Of a stretch of 64,000 nt of DNA, positions 1 through 9,470 are shown one piece after another. The notes below the pieces were generated by a model. That model searched no databases and had not been told where the DNA came from. It saw only the letters and a program-made list of their open reading frames with translations. Source of the stretch: Campylobacter subantarcticus LMG 24377 (lineage in GTDB: Bacteria > Campylobacterota > Campylobacteria > Campylobacterales > Campylobacteraceae); contig NZ_CP007773.1 in NCBI RefSeq assembly GCF_000816305.1, forward strand, positions 1,426,001-1,490,000, given 5' to 3'. A program made the translations under genes and the position numbers. Position 1 is the stretch's first letter, and the number at the start of each line of letters is the position of its first letter.

Positions 1-195
1 CTTAAAACCTGTTTTTTCTTTTATAGCTTGGGTTTTAAAATCAGGCTTTGAACATTTTTGTAAGATTATAGCTTTGAGATTTTTTTTCCTTGCAAGATCA
101 ACTACCACCTCATCTAAAATTTCAAATTCTTCCTCACTTTCATAAGTTAAGATATCTAAATAATATCCTTTAATAGCAAGTTGATAAAAATTCAA
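1..195 (-). CDS. priA: PriA primosomal helicase N', N-terminal fragment (cut by window edge)
   Basis: Only the first 65 codons are inside the window; the gene continues past the left edge. PriA restarts collapsed replication forks, and this part would be the 3'-DNA-binding N-terminal domain. The frame is open from a TTG start at 193-195, which overlaps the TGA stop of the upstream pseudopilin gene. The readable start resembles epsilonproteobacterial PriA (NFYQLAIKGYYLDILTYES). The stronger argument is context: in C. jejuni the order priA, pseudopilin, two small genes, divergent uvrB is the same. No helicase motif is visible because of truncation, so the name rests on N-terminal similarity and synteny. 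Confidence 0.72.
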   Translation of the reverse strand, partial: MNFYQLAIKGYYLDILTYESEEEFEILDEVVVDLARKKNLKAIILQKCSKPDFKTQAIKEKTGFK

Positions 196-662
196 AGCCC
201 ATAATCCTTACAATTTAAACTCACACATTCTAAAAAAACTTTTTCACTATTATAAGAAAAATCTATGTAATTTTTAGTATTTATGAAAAATCTATATTGA
301 GTGTTTGCTATTTTCATCCACGATTTTTTAGATGAAATGATTGGTTTTTCTAAAACGCTATAAGTGCATTGTTTTATATTTTTATGATTTTGAGAATTAG
401 AACATATAAATAATTTTTGATTTTCACTATTTATCAAAGCTTCATCTAAAATAGCCGGAAAATCCTTACTTTCTTTAAATAAAAACTGATTTCTAAGTAA
501 GGATAAAGAAGCATTAATAAGCTCTACCTCACTTTTTACCTGAATGAGTTTAGCATCATTTTTTCCAAAAGAAAAATACGGATAGGCAATTGCGCTAAGA
601 ATAGCAATAATCATCATACAAAAAACAAGCTCTATCAAAGTAAAAGCTTTTTTTGTTTGCAT
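192..662 (-). CDS. Type II/IV pseudopilin-like protein
   Basis: A 156-residue protein with a class III (prepilin) signal: a short basic leader MQTKKA followed by FTLIELVF and a hydrophobic helix to about residue 28. Cleavage by a prepilin peptidase would fall before F7, with the conserved Glu at position +5 (E11). The rest is a small periplasmic domain containing several Cys residues. Such minor pseudopilins belong to type II secretion or DNA-uptake machinery; Campylobacter uses this system for natural transformation, so a competence role is likely but inferred. The gene sits between a ZapA-like gene, which ends at the base next to its start, and priA, whose start overlaps its stop. Confidence 0.82.
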   Translation of the reverse strand: MQTKKAFTLIELVFCMMIIAILSAIAYPYFSFGKNDAKLIQVKSEVELINASLSLLRNQFLFKESKDFPAILDEALINSENQKLFICSNSQNHKNIKQCTYSVLEKPIISSKKSWMKIANTQYRFFINTKNYIDFSYNSEKVFLECVSLNCKDYGL

Positions 663-902
663 TTATTTTATTTCTTCATCGATAGTATTGATAAGTTTAT
701 TGAGTTCTTTTTTTAAAATATAGTTTTCGTAGCTAAGTTTTACAAAAGCATTAATGAAATTTGCAAGTTCTATCTTGCCTGTGCCTCCTGAAATTAGAGC
801 AATTTCATCTTCAAGATGGTTTGCAAATTCATTACTACAAGTTACAACAAAGTCTTTTGCATAGACATTGATTGTAACTTTTCTTTGATTATTGTTTGCC
901 AA
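663..902 (-). CDS. Small ZapA-like protein
   Basis: A 79-residue protein conserved at this place in Campylobacter. The first 40 residues (a KVTINVYAKDF strand followed by a helix) and the later long helix look like the ZapA fold, whose members start with a short strand naming the family (V-x-I-x-I) and end in a coiled coil that bundles FtsZ filaments. This is a fold impression, not a database match. It overlaps the upstream coiled-coil gene by 14 bases and abuts the pseudopilin gene downstream, so the three are probably one transcript with priA. If it is not ZapA it remains a hypothetical small cytosolic protein. Confidence 0.75.
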   Translation of the reverse strand: MANNNQRKVTINVYAKDFVVTCSNEFANHLEDEIALISGGTGKIELANFINAFVKLSYENYILKKELNKLINTIDEEIK

Positions 903-1122
903 GAACAGCCTCTATTTTCTTGATCACATCTTCACTTTCAATATTTTTATTTTTAAGTTCTTCTTCTAAGCGTGCGATTTGGTTGTTTTTAGCTTCATTT
1001 TGTGCTTTTACACTTACCAATTCATTTCTTAAATTTTCATTGATTTCGCATACTTCATTGTATTTTGCCAAAAGTTCGTTTACTTTATCTGTCATCGTGT
1101 TGATTATTCTTTCATCATACAT
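889..1122 (-). CDS. Small coiled-coil protein (ZapB-like)
   Basis: A 77-residue, almost wholly helical protein with a heptad pattern from about residue 10 to 60 (repeated L, I and V at a/d positions with many E, K and N). It has no signal peptide or membrane segment. ZapB in other bacteria is a similarly small coiled coil that partners ZapA; the 14-base overlap with the downstream ZapA-like gene supports a functional pair, but that is inference. The ATG at 1120-1122 is preceded by AAGG. It is the first gene of the leftward pseudopilin-priA operon and diverges from uvrB. Confidence 0.75.
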   Translation of the reverse strand: MYDERIINTMTDKVNELLAKYNEVCEINENLRNELVSVKAQNEAKNNQIARLEEELKNKNIESEDVIKKIEAVLGKQ

Positions 1123-1276
1123 ATTTTCTTGCCTTTATTGATTTTATATTTAGAGTATTTTAAATATATAATTGTAACAAAAAAAAATTTAATTTTACAC
1201 AGCTTTTTGTTTTAAAATTTAAATTTTTAGAAAAAATTTTGTGTAAAATTAGTAAAAATACAAGTTAGGAAAAATT

Positions 1277-3250
1277 ATGTTTGAACTTACTAGCGACTTT
1301 AGTCCAAGTCCTGATCAAAAACAAGCCATTGATGGTTTGGTAAAAAGCATTAAAGCAGGCAATAAATACCAAACCTTGCTAGGTGTTACAGGTAGTGGAA
1401 AAACTTTCACTATGGCAAATATCATTAAAAACTTAAACATGCCTACTCTTATCATGAGTCACAATAAAAGCTTATGCGCGCAACTTTATAGTGAATTTAA
1501 AGGCTTTTTTGCAAATAATCATGTGGAGTATTTTATAAGCTATTATGATTATTATCAACCCGAGGCTTATATTCCAAGAACCGATGTTTTTATAGAAAAA
1601 GACAGCTCTACTAATGAAGACTTAGAAAGATTAAGACTAAGCGCAAGTGCTTCGCTTTTAAGTTATGATGATGTTATTTGCATAGCTAGTGTTTCAGCAA
1701 ATTATGGTTTGGGAAATCCAAGTGAGTATGTGGGTATGGTTTTGATTTTAGAGCTTAATATGCAAATTTCACAAAAAGAACTTTTAAAAAAACTTGTAGA
1801 TATGGGTTATAAACGCAATGATAACTTCTTTGATAGAGCTGATTTTAGAGTAAATGGAGATATAGTAGATATATATCCAGCTTATTATGAGGATGAAGCT
1901 ATTAGACTTGAATTTTTTGGCGATGAACTTGAGGCGATGTATCATTATAATGTTTTAGAAAATAAAAAAGGTAAAGACTTAAAAAAATTTATACTTTATC
2001 CAACTAGTCAATTTAGCGTAGGTGAAACTAGACTTAAAGAGGCTATAAAAGGTATAAAAGCTGAATTAAATAAACGCCTTGCTTATTTTGAAAATGAAAA
2101 TAAACTCGTAGAAGCACAAAGACTAAAACAAAGGGTAGAATTTGACCTTGAAATGCTTCAAAGCACCGGCATGTGTAAAGGGGTAGAAAATTATGCCTTG
2201 CATTTAACAGGGCTTAAGAGCGGCGATACACCTTATACGCTTTTTGATTATTTTGCCATTAAAAATCAAGATTTTTTAGTCATTGTAGATGAATCTCATG
2301 TATCTTTACCACAATTTCGCGGAATGTTTGCAGGGGATAGAAGCAGAAAGCAAACTTTGGTTGATTATGGTTTTCGCTTGCCAAGTGCCTTAGATAATAG
2401 ACCTTTGATGTTTGATGAATTTATTAATAAAAATTGTAAATTTTTATTTGTTTCAGCTACACCTGCACCTTTAGAACTAGAATTAAGCAAAGAAAATATT
2501 TTTTATCAAATCATGCGTCCAACAGGGCTTTTAGATCCTAAAATAGAAATCAAAGATAGTGAAAATCAAGTAGAAATTTTATATGATGAAGCTAAAAAAG
2601 TTATAGAGCGTAATGAAAGAGTTTTAATAACCGTTTTAACTAAAAAAATGGCTGAAGAGCTTAGTAAATACTACTTAGAACTTGGCTTAAAAGTAAAATA
2701 CATGCACTCAGAAATTGATGCAATTGAGCGCAATGAAATCATCCGTGGCTTAAGAAGTGGCGCTTTTGATATTTTAATCGGGATTAATCTTTTAAGAGAA
2801 GGACTTGATTTACCTGAAGTTTCCCTTATAGCGATTATGGATGCAGACAAGGAAGGCTTTTTAAGAAGCACCACTGCACTCATTCAAACGATGGGACGCG
2901 CGGCTAGAAATGTCAATGGAAAAGTATTGCTTTTTGCTAAAAAAATCACAAAATCTATGCAAGAAGCTATCGATACCACCAATGAAAGAAGAACCCTACA
3001 AGAAGCTTATAATAAAAAGCACAACATCACACCAACCTCAGTAAAAAGAAACATAGAAGAAAGTTTAAAACATGAGCTTGAACAAGGAGAAATTTATCGT
3101 AAAGGCAAAGAACTTGAAAAAATGCCTGCGAAAGAACGCGCTAAAATAGTAAAAGAATTAAGAAAACAAATGCTAGAAGCAGCTAAAAATCTTGAGTTTG
3201 AGAAAGCGGCAATGCTTAGAGATGAAATTAATAAATTAAGAACTTTATAA
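1277..3250 (+). CDS. uvrB: UvrB, excinuclease ABC subunit B
   Basis: The DNA-damage recognition helicase of nucleotide excision repair, which is loaded by UvrA and then recruits UvrC. The 657-residue length is normal. Visible motifs are Walker A GVTGSGKT at residues 36-43, the tyrosine-rich beta-hairpin [12 protein letters not shown] at about 89-100 that is inserted between DNA strands, a DEAD-like VDESH, helicase motif VI-like QTMGRAARN, and a C-terminal UVR domain ending the protein. The ATG has AGGA at 1267-1270. It stands alone, divergent from the small-gene operon on its left, and is followed by decayed genes. Confidence 0.98.
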   Translation: MFELTSDFSPSPDQKQAIDGLVKSIKAGNKYQTLLGVTGSGKTFTMANIIKNLNMPTLIMSHNKSLCAQLYSEFKGFFANNHVEYFISYYDYYQPEAYIPRTDVFIEKDSSTNEDLERLRLSASASLLSYDDVICIASVSANYGLGNPSEYVGMVLILELNMQISQKELLKKLVDMGYKRNDNFFDRADFRVNGDIVDIYPAYYEDEAIRLEFFGDELEAMYHYNVLENKKGKDLKKFILYPTSQFSVGETRLKEAIKGIKAELNKRLAYFENENKLVEAQRLKQRVEFDLEMLQSTGMCKGVENYALHLTGLKSGDTPYTLFDYFAIKNQDFLVIVDESHVSLPQFRGMFAGDRSRKQTLVDYGFRLPSALDNRPLMFDEFINKNCKFLFVSATPAPLELELSKENIFYQIMRPTGLLDPKIEIKDSENQVEILYDEAKKVIERNERVLITVLTKKMAEELSKYYLELGLKVKYMHSEIDAIERNEIIRGLRSGAFDILIGINLLREGLDLPEVSLIAIMDADKEGFLRSTTALIQTMGRAARNVNGKVLLFAKKITKSMQEAIDTTNERRTLQEAYNKKHNITPTSVKRNIEESLKHELEQGEIYRKGKELEKMPAKERAKIVKELRKQMLEAAKNLEFEKAAMLRDEINKLRTL

Positions 3251-3320
3251 ACTCTTGTTATTTAAGATTATTTTTGTTTTTTAATAAACTAAAAATAAAT
3301 AATAAATTTAAAGTGAAACT

Positions 3321-4179
3321 ATGCTCAAATTTCTTTTGCTTATCATAGCAATATTTTCTTTTTATGCATGTTCTAATTCAAATAATAAATTTGATGCAAT
3401 GGGAATTTTTGAAAGTGATGAGATAATTGTCTCTAGTGAAATACAAGGAAAAATTTTAGAATTTAATATCCAAGAAGGACAAAAACTACAAAAAGACCAA
3501 ATAATAGGAAAAATAGATAGTGTTACTTTGGAGTTAAAAAAGAAAAAGCTTTATCATGTTATTGAAGTATTAAAACTACAAAACTAGATATAAAAACCAA
3601 CTCTCACCTTTAAAGACACATTGGTAGATAAAAAACGCTATTATACACTTTTGAAAAATGAGGCAATTTCTCAAAAAGAATATGATAATATTAATGCAAA
3701 ATATTCGTTATTAGAAAAAGAAATCAATGCTAAAAGAAAATTAACCCTTAAAAACGCTTCTATAGATGAACAAATTCAAACCGCATTGACTCAAATTGCT
3801 ATCTTGAAAGATAGTATCGCTAAAAGCTTTATTAGATCACCTATTTATAATACTGTTTTAGAAAAGTATGCTTTTATTGGAGAGTTATAAATAAAAATCA
3901 AGCATTATTTAAAATAGCAGATTTATCAAACTTATATCTTAAAGCTTATATTATCAATGAAGATTGCAATAAAATAAAACTCAAAGATAAGGTAAAATAA
4001 TTTCTGGCATGGGTGAAAATTACCAAGATGTTATATCTTATATTTCACAAAAAGCTGAATTTACACCAAAGACTATCATAAGAGAGAAAATATTTGTTTA
4101 TATGATAAAAATAAATCTCAAAAACAATGATTATTTGAAAATCAAAACCTATACTGAAGTATATTTTTGCCATGATTGA
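3321..4179 (+). pseudogene. Decayed HlyD/YbhG-type membrane fusion lipoprotein
   Basis: The reading starts as a lipoprotein (signal ending YAC at residue 16) and continues with the first half of a biotinyl-lipoyl-like domain (SSEIQGKILEFNIQEGQKL). It is broken at about 3585, resumes in another frame at 3621-3890 as the coiled-coil hairpin and the returning lipoyl half (KSFIRSPI), and then runs through further stops to the TGA at 4177-4179. Pieces such as LFKIADLSNLYLKAYI are typical of periplasmic adaptor proteins of ABC-2 exporters. The order adaptor-ATPase-ATPase-permease matches YbhG/F/F/S-type cassettes. It cannot make a full protein. Confidence 0.85.
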
Positions 4180-5024
4180 AGTAAAAAATCTTTATAAAAG
4201 TTACAATAATAAGAAAATTCTAAGTGATATTAATTTTAACCTAAATGATAGTGAAATTTTAGGTACTATTGGAGCAGATGGATCTGGCAAAAGCACTTTG
4301 TTAAAAATTTTAAGCACACTTATATTACCCGATACAACAAAAACTAAAATTTATGAATATGATCTAGCAAAAGACTATCAATAAATTCGAAAATAATAGC
4401 CTATATGAGTCCTTATTTTAGTCTCTATGGGGATCTTAGTATAGATAAATAGATTTTTTTTCAAAATTCACTCTTACAATTGGAGAGAAAATTTACAAGA
4501 AACATTACTCATATATCAGAAAAATAAAAAGAAGAAAGTGCACTTTCTGGAGGAATAAAACAAAAACTAGCTCTATGTTGTACTCTCATTCATAAACCAA
4601 AACTTTTAATATTAGATGAACCTACAACTGGGGTGGATTCTTGTTCAAGAAAAGATTTTTGGGATGTATTATAAAGCATTGTTATAACAAGCTATTACAT
4701 GGATAAAATTACAAGATCAGATAAAATCACTTTTATGTAAAATGGTAAATTTATAAAACTAGACAAACCAAAAACACTATGTGAAAATATTCAACAGAAA
4801 TTTATGCTTTAGAGGAAATAAAAATCAAAAATATTATGGCAATTTTAAAAAATGATGATGGTGTAAAATTTTTATGCTTTTAAAGAAAATATTCATATTC
4901 TTTTTAAAGAACATACCAATACTTCTAAATGATTATCTACAATAGAAAAAATGTAATCAAAAACTTTCCTTATATAAAATCAATGCAAATATAGAAGATT
5001 GTTTTATGGAATTAAACTATGGAT
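4172..5024 (+). pseudogene. Decayed ABC transporter ATPase (first of two)
   Basis: The first 70 codons read as a normal ABC ATPase start with Walker A GADGSGKST near residue 40, then stop at 4382. Downstream fragments in shifting frames still show the signature LSGG followed by [13 protein letters not shown] (Walker B), so the whole domain was once present. Several in-frame stops and indels separate the pieces. Its ATG overlaps the adaptor remnant, and its final codons overlap the second ATPase, as in an intact operon. No functional ATPase can result. Confidence 0.85.
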
Positions 5025-5675
5025 AATATTATAAAAACTTCTAATCTTTGTAAATATTTTAGAACTTTTAAAGCAGTAGACAATCTAAATTTTGAAGTTC
5101 AAAAAGGAGAAATATTTGCCTTTTAGGAACCAATGGAGCAGGGAAAACGCTGATATAAAATGCTTTGCGACTTGGATTTGCCAACAAGTGGAAATGCTTT
5201 TATTGGTGGATATGATATATATAAAGATAGTGAAAAAATAAAACAAAATATAAGCTATATGAGTCAAATATTTTCACCTTATGAAAATCTAAGTGTTTTT
5301 AAAATATAAAATTATTTAGCACAATATATGGTTTAAGCGCTAAAACAATAAGAGAAAATGGAGAATCATTATTATAAAAAAGTTAGCCCAACTTTACTCA
5401 AGCCAAAGATTATTTTTTAGACGAGCTCATAAGTAGTGTAGATCCAAAAAATAAGAAGGGATTTTGGGGGTTTATTTGCAAAACAAGTGATAAAATATTT
5501 CTTTTTTATCACGACACATTATATAGTCAAGATGGAATATTGCAATAGAATAGGCATCAAGATAGATGGCAAAATCAAAATATTAGATACTTCAAAAAAT
5601 TTAATAAGAACATATAATGCTAAAGATATACAAGAAGTATTTTTTCAACCAACAAAAGAAGTAAAAAGATCTTAA
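5019..5675 (+). pseudogene. Decayed ABC transporter ATPase (second of two), with internal loss
   Basis: It starts like an ABC ATPase (SNLCKYFRTFKAVDNLNF), then shifts frame just before Walker A: the GTNGAGKT motif is present one frame over at about 5130-5150. Remnants of the Q-loop region (YMSQIFSPYENLS) follow. The signature motif is not recognisable, the Walker B remnant reads FLDELISSVDP, and the tail (62 codons, 5487-5675) is open again. The total is clearly shorter than a normal 300-residue ATPase, so part has been deleted. It belongs to the same dead cassette. Confidence 0.82.
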
Positions 5676-5676
5676 A

Positions 5677-6759
5677 ATGAATCTTTTTCTAGCTATTGTT
5701 AAAAAGAAAGTTTGCTATTATAAGGGATAAAAGAACTATGTTGATAGTATTTTATGCCTATAGTGCGAATTTTATTCTTTGGTTTTGCACTTAGCATGGA
5801 AGCAAATCATATAAATTTAGCATTTTAAATTAATCAAAAGACAATATTAGCAAACAAATACTCAAATATAATAAATAACCCTTATTTTGAATTTGTACAA
5901 ACATATCACAATATTTTCCACATGCAAAGATGTTAAAAAATGTATAGAAAATAACATTTATGATACAATACTAGAATTTAACTCAAATTTTGAACGCAAT
6001 TTTTCCAAAGAAAATAAATTAAATTTATTTCATTATATTAATGCTATAAATGGAGTAAAAGCAAATATATCCTTAACCTATATAAACAAAATCATCGCTT
6101 CAAGCTTAAATTTCAAACAATACAAAATCAACATCTTAAGCAATTTCAAATTTAATCCAAATCTTAATTATCAACATTATATGATTCCTGCTTTAAGTAC
6201 TATAGCATTTACTCTACTTTGTGGTTTTTTCCAGCAATTAACATTGTAAACGAAAAAGAAAAAAGGGAATATTGAACAAGTAAATATTAGCCCTATTTCT
6301 GAATTTAATTTTATACTAGCCAAGCTCATTATATACTAAATAATTAGCATAGTTGCTTTTAACATAGTCTTTTGGTTTCATTTTTTGTTTATGATTTGTA
6401 TCCTAAAAGTAATGTATTCTACTATGCACTGTGGTGTTAATTTATATTTTAGCTATTTTTGTATTTGGAATTATCATATCTAACTATTCTAATACCATGG
6501 CACAAGCTATGTTTGTAATTATTTGCTTCATGATGATTTTTATATTAATGAGTGGACTTTTTACTTTTATACTTTCTATGCCAAAATGGGCTTATATTTT
6601 AAGCCATCCAAATCCATTAAAATACTTTATAGAATCTTTAAAAAAGATTTTTCTAAAAAAGTTGATACAACAAATTTTTATTCTAATTTTATAATACTTG
6701 ATATATTTGCGATTATATTTAACCATTTTACTATAATAAGTTATAAAAAAAGAAGTTAA
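5677..6759 (+). pseudogene. Decayed ABC-2 type permease
   Basis: The first codons read MNLFLAIVKKKV, a typical start of YbhS/YbhR-like permeases, then the frame changes through pieces equivalent to RDKRTMLIVF and LSMEANHINLAI. An open stretch at 5887-6249 is the extracellular domain with a following membrane helix. Another at 6431-6694 carries two to three membrane helices including MFVIICFMMIFILMSGLF, and the end reads in yet another frame to the stop at 6757-6759. It has at least four disruptions. It lies immediately before the hairpin that also serves efp. Confidence 0.83.
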
Positions 6760-6780
6760 AAGCCTTAAAAAAGGCTTTTA
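6757..6780. terminator. Bidirectional hairpin terminator between permease remnant and efp
   Basis: A perfect inverted repeat (TAAAAGCCTT / AAGGCTTTTA, 10-bp arms, AAAA loop). It contains the efp stop codon at one end and the permease-remnant stop at the other. U-rich ends on both strands suit convergent termination. Confidence 0.7.
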
Positions 6781-7347
6781 TTTATTTGCTCTTTCTATAT
6801 ACTCTCCACGCACAGTATCAACACGGATTACTTCCCCTTCTAGTACATGGAAAGGAATTTGAATCACTGCACCTGTTTCCAAAGTAGCTGGTTTTTTATT
6901 TGAACCTTGGGTATCGCCTTTAAAATTTGGTGCTGTTTCAACGATTTTAAGTTCCATTACTTGAGGTACTTCAACACCAATTGCTTTTCCATTATGAAAT
7001 AAAACATCAACCATGGTTCCATCGAGCATCCATTTTTTAGCTTCACCCACATCCTCATCGCTAATTGCTACTTGCTCATAAGTTTGTGTATCCATGAATT
7101 GACAATTTTCACCATCATCGTAAAGATATTGCATTTGCTTTTCTTCTAAATTTGGAGATTCGCATTTATCCCCTGCATGAAAAGTTTTTTCTAAAACTTT
7201 ACCATCAATAAAAGATTTAATTTTAATACGAACAAACGCAGGACCTTTTCCTGGTTTTACATGTTGATATTCAACAATTTTAAAAGGAATACCATCAATT
7301 TCTATTTTTAAACCTTTTTTTAAATCTCCCATTCCATAAGAAGCCAT
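6778..7347 (-). CDS. efp: Elongation factor P
   Basis: EF-P relieves ribosome stalling on polyproline sequences. The 189-residue length is standard, with the KOW-like N-terminal domain, the loop around K34 ([10 protein letters not shown]), where many bacteria modify the lysine, and two OB domains ending in [14 protein letters not shown]. The start is the ATG at 7345-7347 with AAGGA upstream. It is a monocistronic leftward gene, bounded downstream by a hairpin overlapping its stop codon and upstream by a 60-base gap before serA's end. Confidence 0.98.
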   Translation of the reverse strand: MASYGMGDLKKGLKIEIDGIPFKIVEYQHVKPGKGPAFVRIKIKSFIDGKVLEKTFHAGDKCESPNLEEKQMQYLYDDGENCQFMDTQTYEQVAISDEDVGEAKKWMLDGTMVDVLFHNGKAIGVEVPQVMELKIVETAPNFKGDTQGSNKKPATLETGAVIQIPFHVLEGEVIRVDTVRGEYIERANK

Positions 7348-7407
7348 GTATTTTCCTTAATTTTAAAATTAAAAACAAATTGTAACAATTAAGCCTTATA
7401 AAAAGTC

Positions 7408-8988
7408 TTAAATTTCTGCATATTCTGCAAAAATACAAGCATCAACCGCTCTTAATTCTTCTAATAATGCTTTTGAAATTTTCGTATCAAGTAAAATGAC
7501 CGATAAAGCTTTTCCAAAGCCATTTCTACCAAGTCTAAAGTCGGCTATATTTACATTATTTTTAGCCAAAATTCCACTCACATTAGCAATAACACCTGGA
7601 ATATCATTATTATTTAAGATGATCATTTTTCCTTTAGGTTTAAAGTCTATATCAAAGCCATTTAACTCTACAATTCTTTGCTCATTATCTCCAAAAATCG
7701 TTCCCGAGATCGATAAAGTCGAGTTATCTGTAAGCACTTTTATGGTAATTTTATTACTATATCCACTACTTGGTAAAATATGAGAAGAAAGCTCCACTCC
7801 TTTATCTTTAGCCACAAAATGCGCATTAATATAGTTGATATTTTCTCCTAAAATTCCTCTTAAAACACTCACTGTTACAAAAGTTAATAAAGATTCATTG
7901 TATTCGCTAATTTGCCCTTCGCTTTCAAGTTTAATAGCTTTAATAGGAGTTTTATCAAGCTGAGCAGCCAAAAAACCCATTTTCGAAATAAGTTCTATAT
8001 AAGGTGCGACAAATTTTGGTAAATCTTCTGTTTTGATTAGCAAATTTAAGGCATTAGGATAAGAAATTCCCCTTGCAGCGTTTAAGGCTTGCTCACATGC
8101 TTGAATAGCGATATTTTCTTGACTTTCTAAAGTATTTGCTCCAAGATGAGAAGTAACTGAAACATTTTCAAAATTTAAAAATGGATGGTTTGTTGCAGGC
8201 TCTTTATCAAACACATCAATACCAAGCCAAGCGATTTTACCATTTCTTAATCCCTCACACAATGCCTCTTCGTTATAAAGACCACCTCTAGCACAGTTAA
8301 TTAATCTAACTCCATCTTTCATTTTATCAATCTCATCATAAGAGATCATATCTGTAGTTTCTTTTGTTTTTGGTGTATGGATTGTAATAAAATCACTTTG
8401 GGTTAAAATCACATCTAAAGAATTTACACACTCAATACCCAAATCAGTCATTTTAGATGCTACTACATAAGGATCATATGCAATAACTTTCATACCAAAA
8501 GCTTTTGCGCGCACAGCAACTCTTGAGCCTATATTACCAAAACCTATCACACCTAAGGTTTTATTCATAAGCTCTACGCCATACCACTTTTCTCTTTCCC
8601 ATTTTCTTTCTATTTTCAAAAAATTATGAGCATTTACAAAAGATCTAGCAGAACAGAGCAAGTGATTCATAGTCAGCTCTACTGCTGCTATAGTATTTGC
8701 GGTTGGGACATTCATTACAATGATTCCTTTTTTAGAACACTCATCAATATCTACATTATCAACCCCAACGCCTGCTCTAACTAATGCTTTTAAGTTATTA
8801 CACGCATCAATAAATTTCAAATCCACATCTGTAGAACTTCTAGTGATAGCCACATCTACATCACCTAGTTTTGTCAAAAGCTCATCTTTAGGCAAATGTG
8901 CTGCTTCGATTAACTCTACATCCTCTGCTTTTCTTAAAAGCTCCACACCTTTATCTAGTATCGCATCACACACAATAATCTTTTTCAT
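7408..8988 (-). CDS. serA: D-3-phosphoglycerate dehydrogenase
   Basis: First enzyme of serine synthesis, oxidising 3-phosphoglycerate to phosphohydroxypyruvate with NAD+. The roughly 526-residue long form has the NAD-binding motif LGVIGFGNIGSRVA near residue 150, the GVGVDNVD and INCARGGLYNEEAL catalytic-domain signatures, a GANTLESQENIA segment, and a C-terminal ACT domain (NNNDIPGVIANVSGILAKNN) that usually gives serine feedback. I chose the ATG at 8986-8988 because it has AAGGAGG seven bases upstream and overlaps the previous stop as ATGA; a TTG two codons earlier is less likely. Confidence 0.96.
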   Translation of the reverse strand: MKKIIVCDAILDKGVELLRKAEDVELIEAAHLPKDELLTKLGDVDVAITRSSTDVDLKFIDACNNLKALVRAGVGVDNVDIDECSKKGIIVMNVPTANTIAAVELTMNHLLCSARSFVNAHNFLKIERKWEREKWYGVELMNKTLGVIGFGNIGSRVAVRAKAFGMKVIAYDPYVVASKMTDLGIECVNSLDVILTQSDFITIHTPKTKETTDMISYDEIDKMKDGVRLINCARGGLYNEEALCEGLRNGKIAWLGIDVFDKEPATNHPFLNFENVSVTSHLGANTLESQENIAIQACEQALNAARGISYPNALNLLIKTEDLPKFVAPYIELISKMGFLAAQLDKTPIKAIKLESEGQISEYNESLLTFVTVSVLRGILGENINYINAHFVAKDKGVELSSHILPSSGYSNKITIKVLTDNSTLSISGTIFGDNEQRIVELNGFDIDFKPKGKMIILNNNDIPGVIANVSGILAKNNVNIADFRLGRNGFGKALSVILLDTKISKALLEELRAVDACIFAEYAEI

Positions 8989-9464
8989 AACCAAACCTCC
9001 TTTAATTTTGCATTTATATTGTAAATTTTTAATTTTTCAATCAGAGCATTTAAAACTTTTTCATTGTTAGTATCAAGGTAAATTGCTACTTCATCTTTAC
9101 TTTGAGTTAAAGTGTATTTAATAAAAAAAGAATGCAAAGTTTGCTTTAAACAAAACACCGAATATACATCGTTTTTATTCACATCAAGCATATAGAATTT
9201 TTGCTTTGGTTTTACTATAGAATCATCCATTTTAAAACTCATATAAAATTCATTTGCTGCTGGGGAAAAATCATTGATTTTAAGATTTGAAAGCTTATCT
9301 TGCCAAGTTTGTGGCAATTCTTTTTTTATTTCATCAAAAGAATATTTAACATTTTGTGAGATAGGCAAGCTCCCAATGCTTACATATCTCACCATAAAAA
9401 TAAAAGCAATAACCAAAGCTAGGCTTAAAAAGCCTAAAATACCATACAGGGTATATTTTTTCAT
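8985..9464 (-). CDS. Small single-pass membrane protein of unknown function
   Basis: A 159-residue protein with one N-terminal membrane segment (about residues 7-26, YGILGFLSLALVIAFIFMV) and a periplasmic remainder. I do not recognise a domain. In C. jejuni a protein of similar size lies in the same place between rpsA and serA, so it is conserved in the genus. It is tightly coupled: the stop overlaps the serA ATG as ATGA, and rpsA ends six bases upstream of its ATG. Confidence 0.85.
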   Translation of the reverse strand: MKKYTLYGILGFLSLALVIAFIFMVRYVSIGSLPISQNVKYSFDEIKKELPQTWQDKLSNLKINDFSPAANEFYMSFKMDDSIVKPKQKFYMLDVNKNDVYSVFCLKQTLHSFFIKYTLTQSKDEVAIYLDTNNEKVLNALIEKLKIYNINAKLKEVWL

Positions 9465-9470
9465 TTTTTA

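Noticed and set aside
896-1141. An 81-codon plus-strand frame with a hydrophobic start opposite the coiled-coil gene
   Set aside because: It is the antisense of a clearly conserved gene, and its hydrophobicity comes from complementing Lys/Glu codons.
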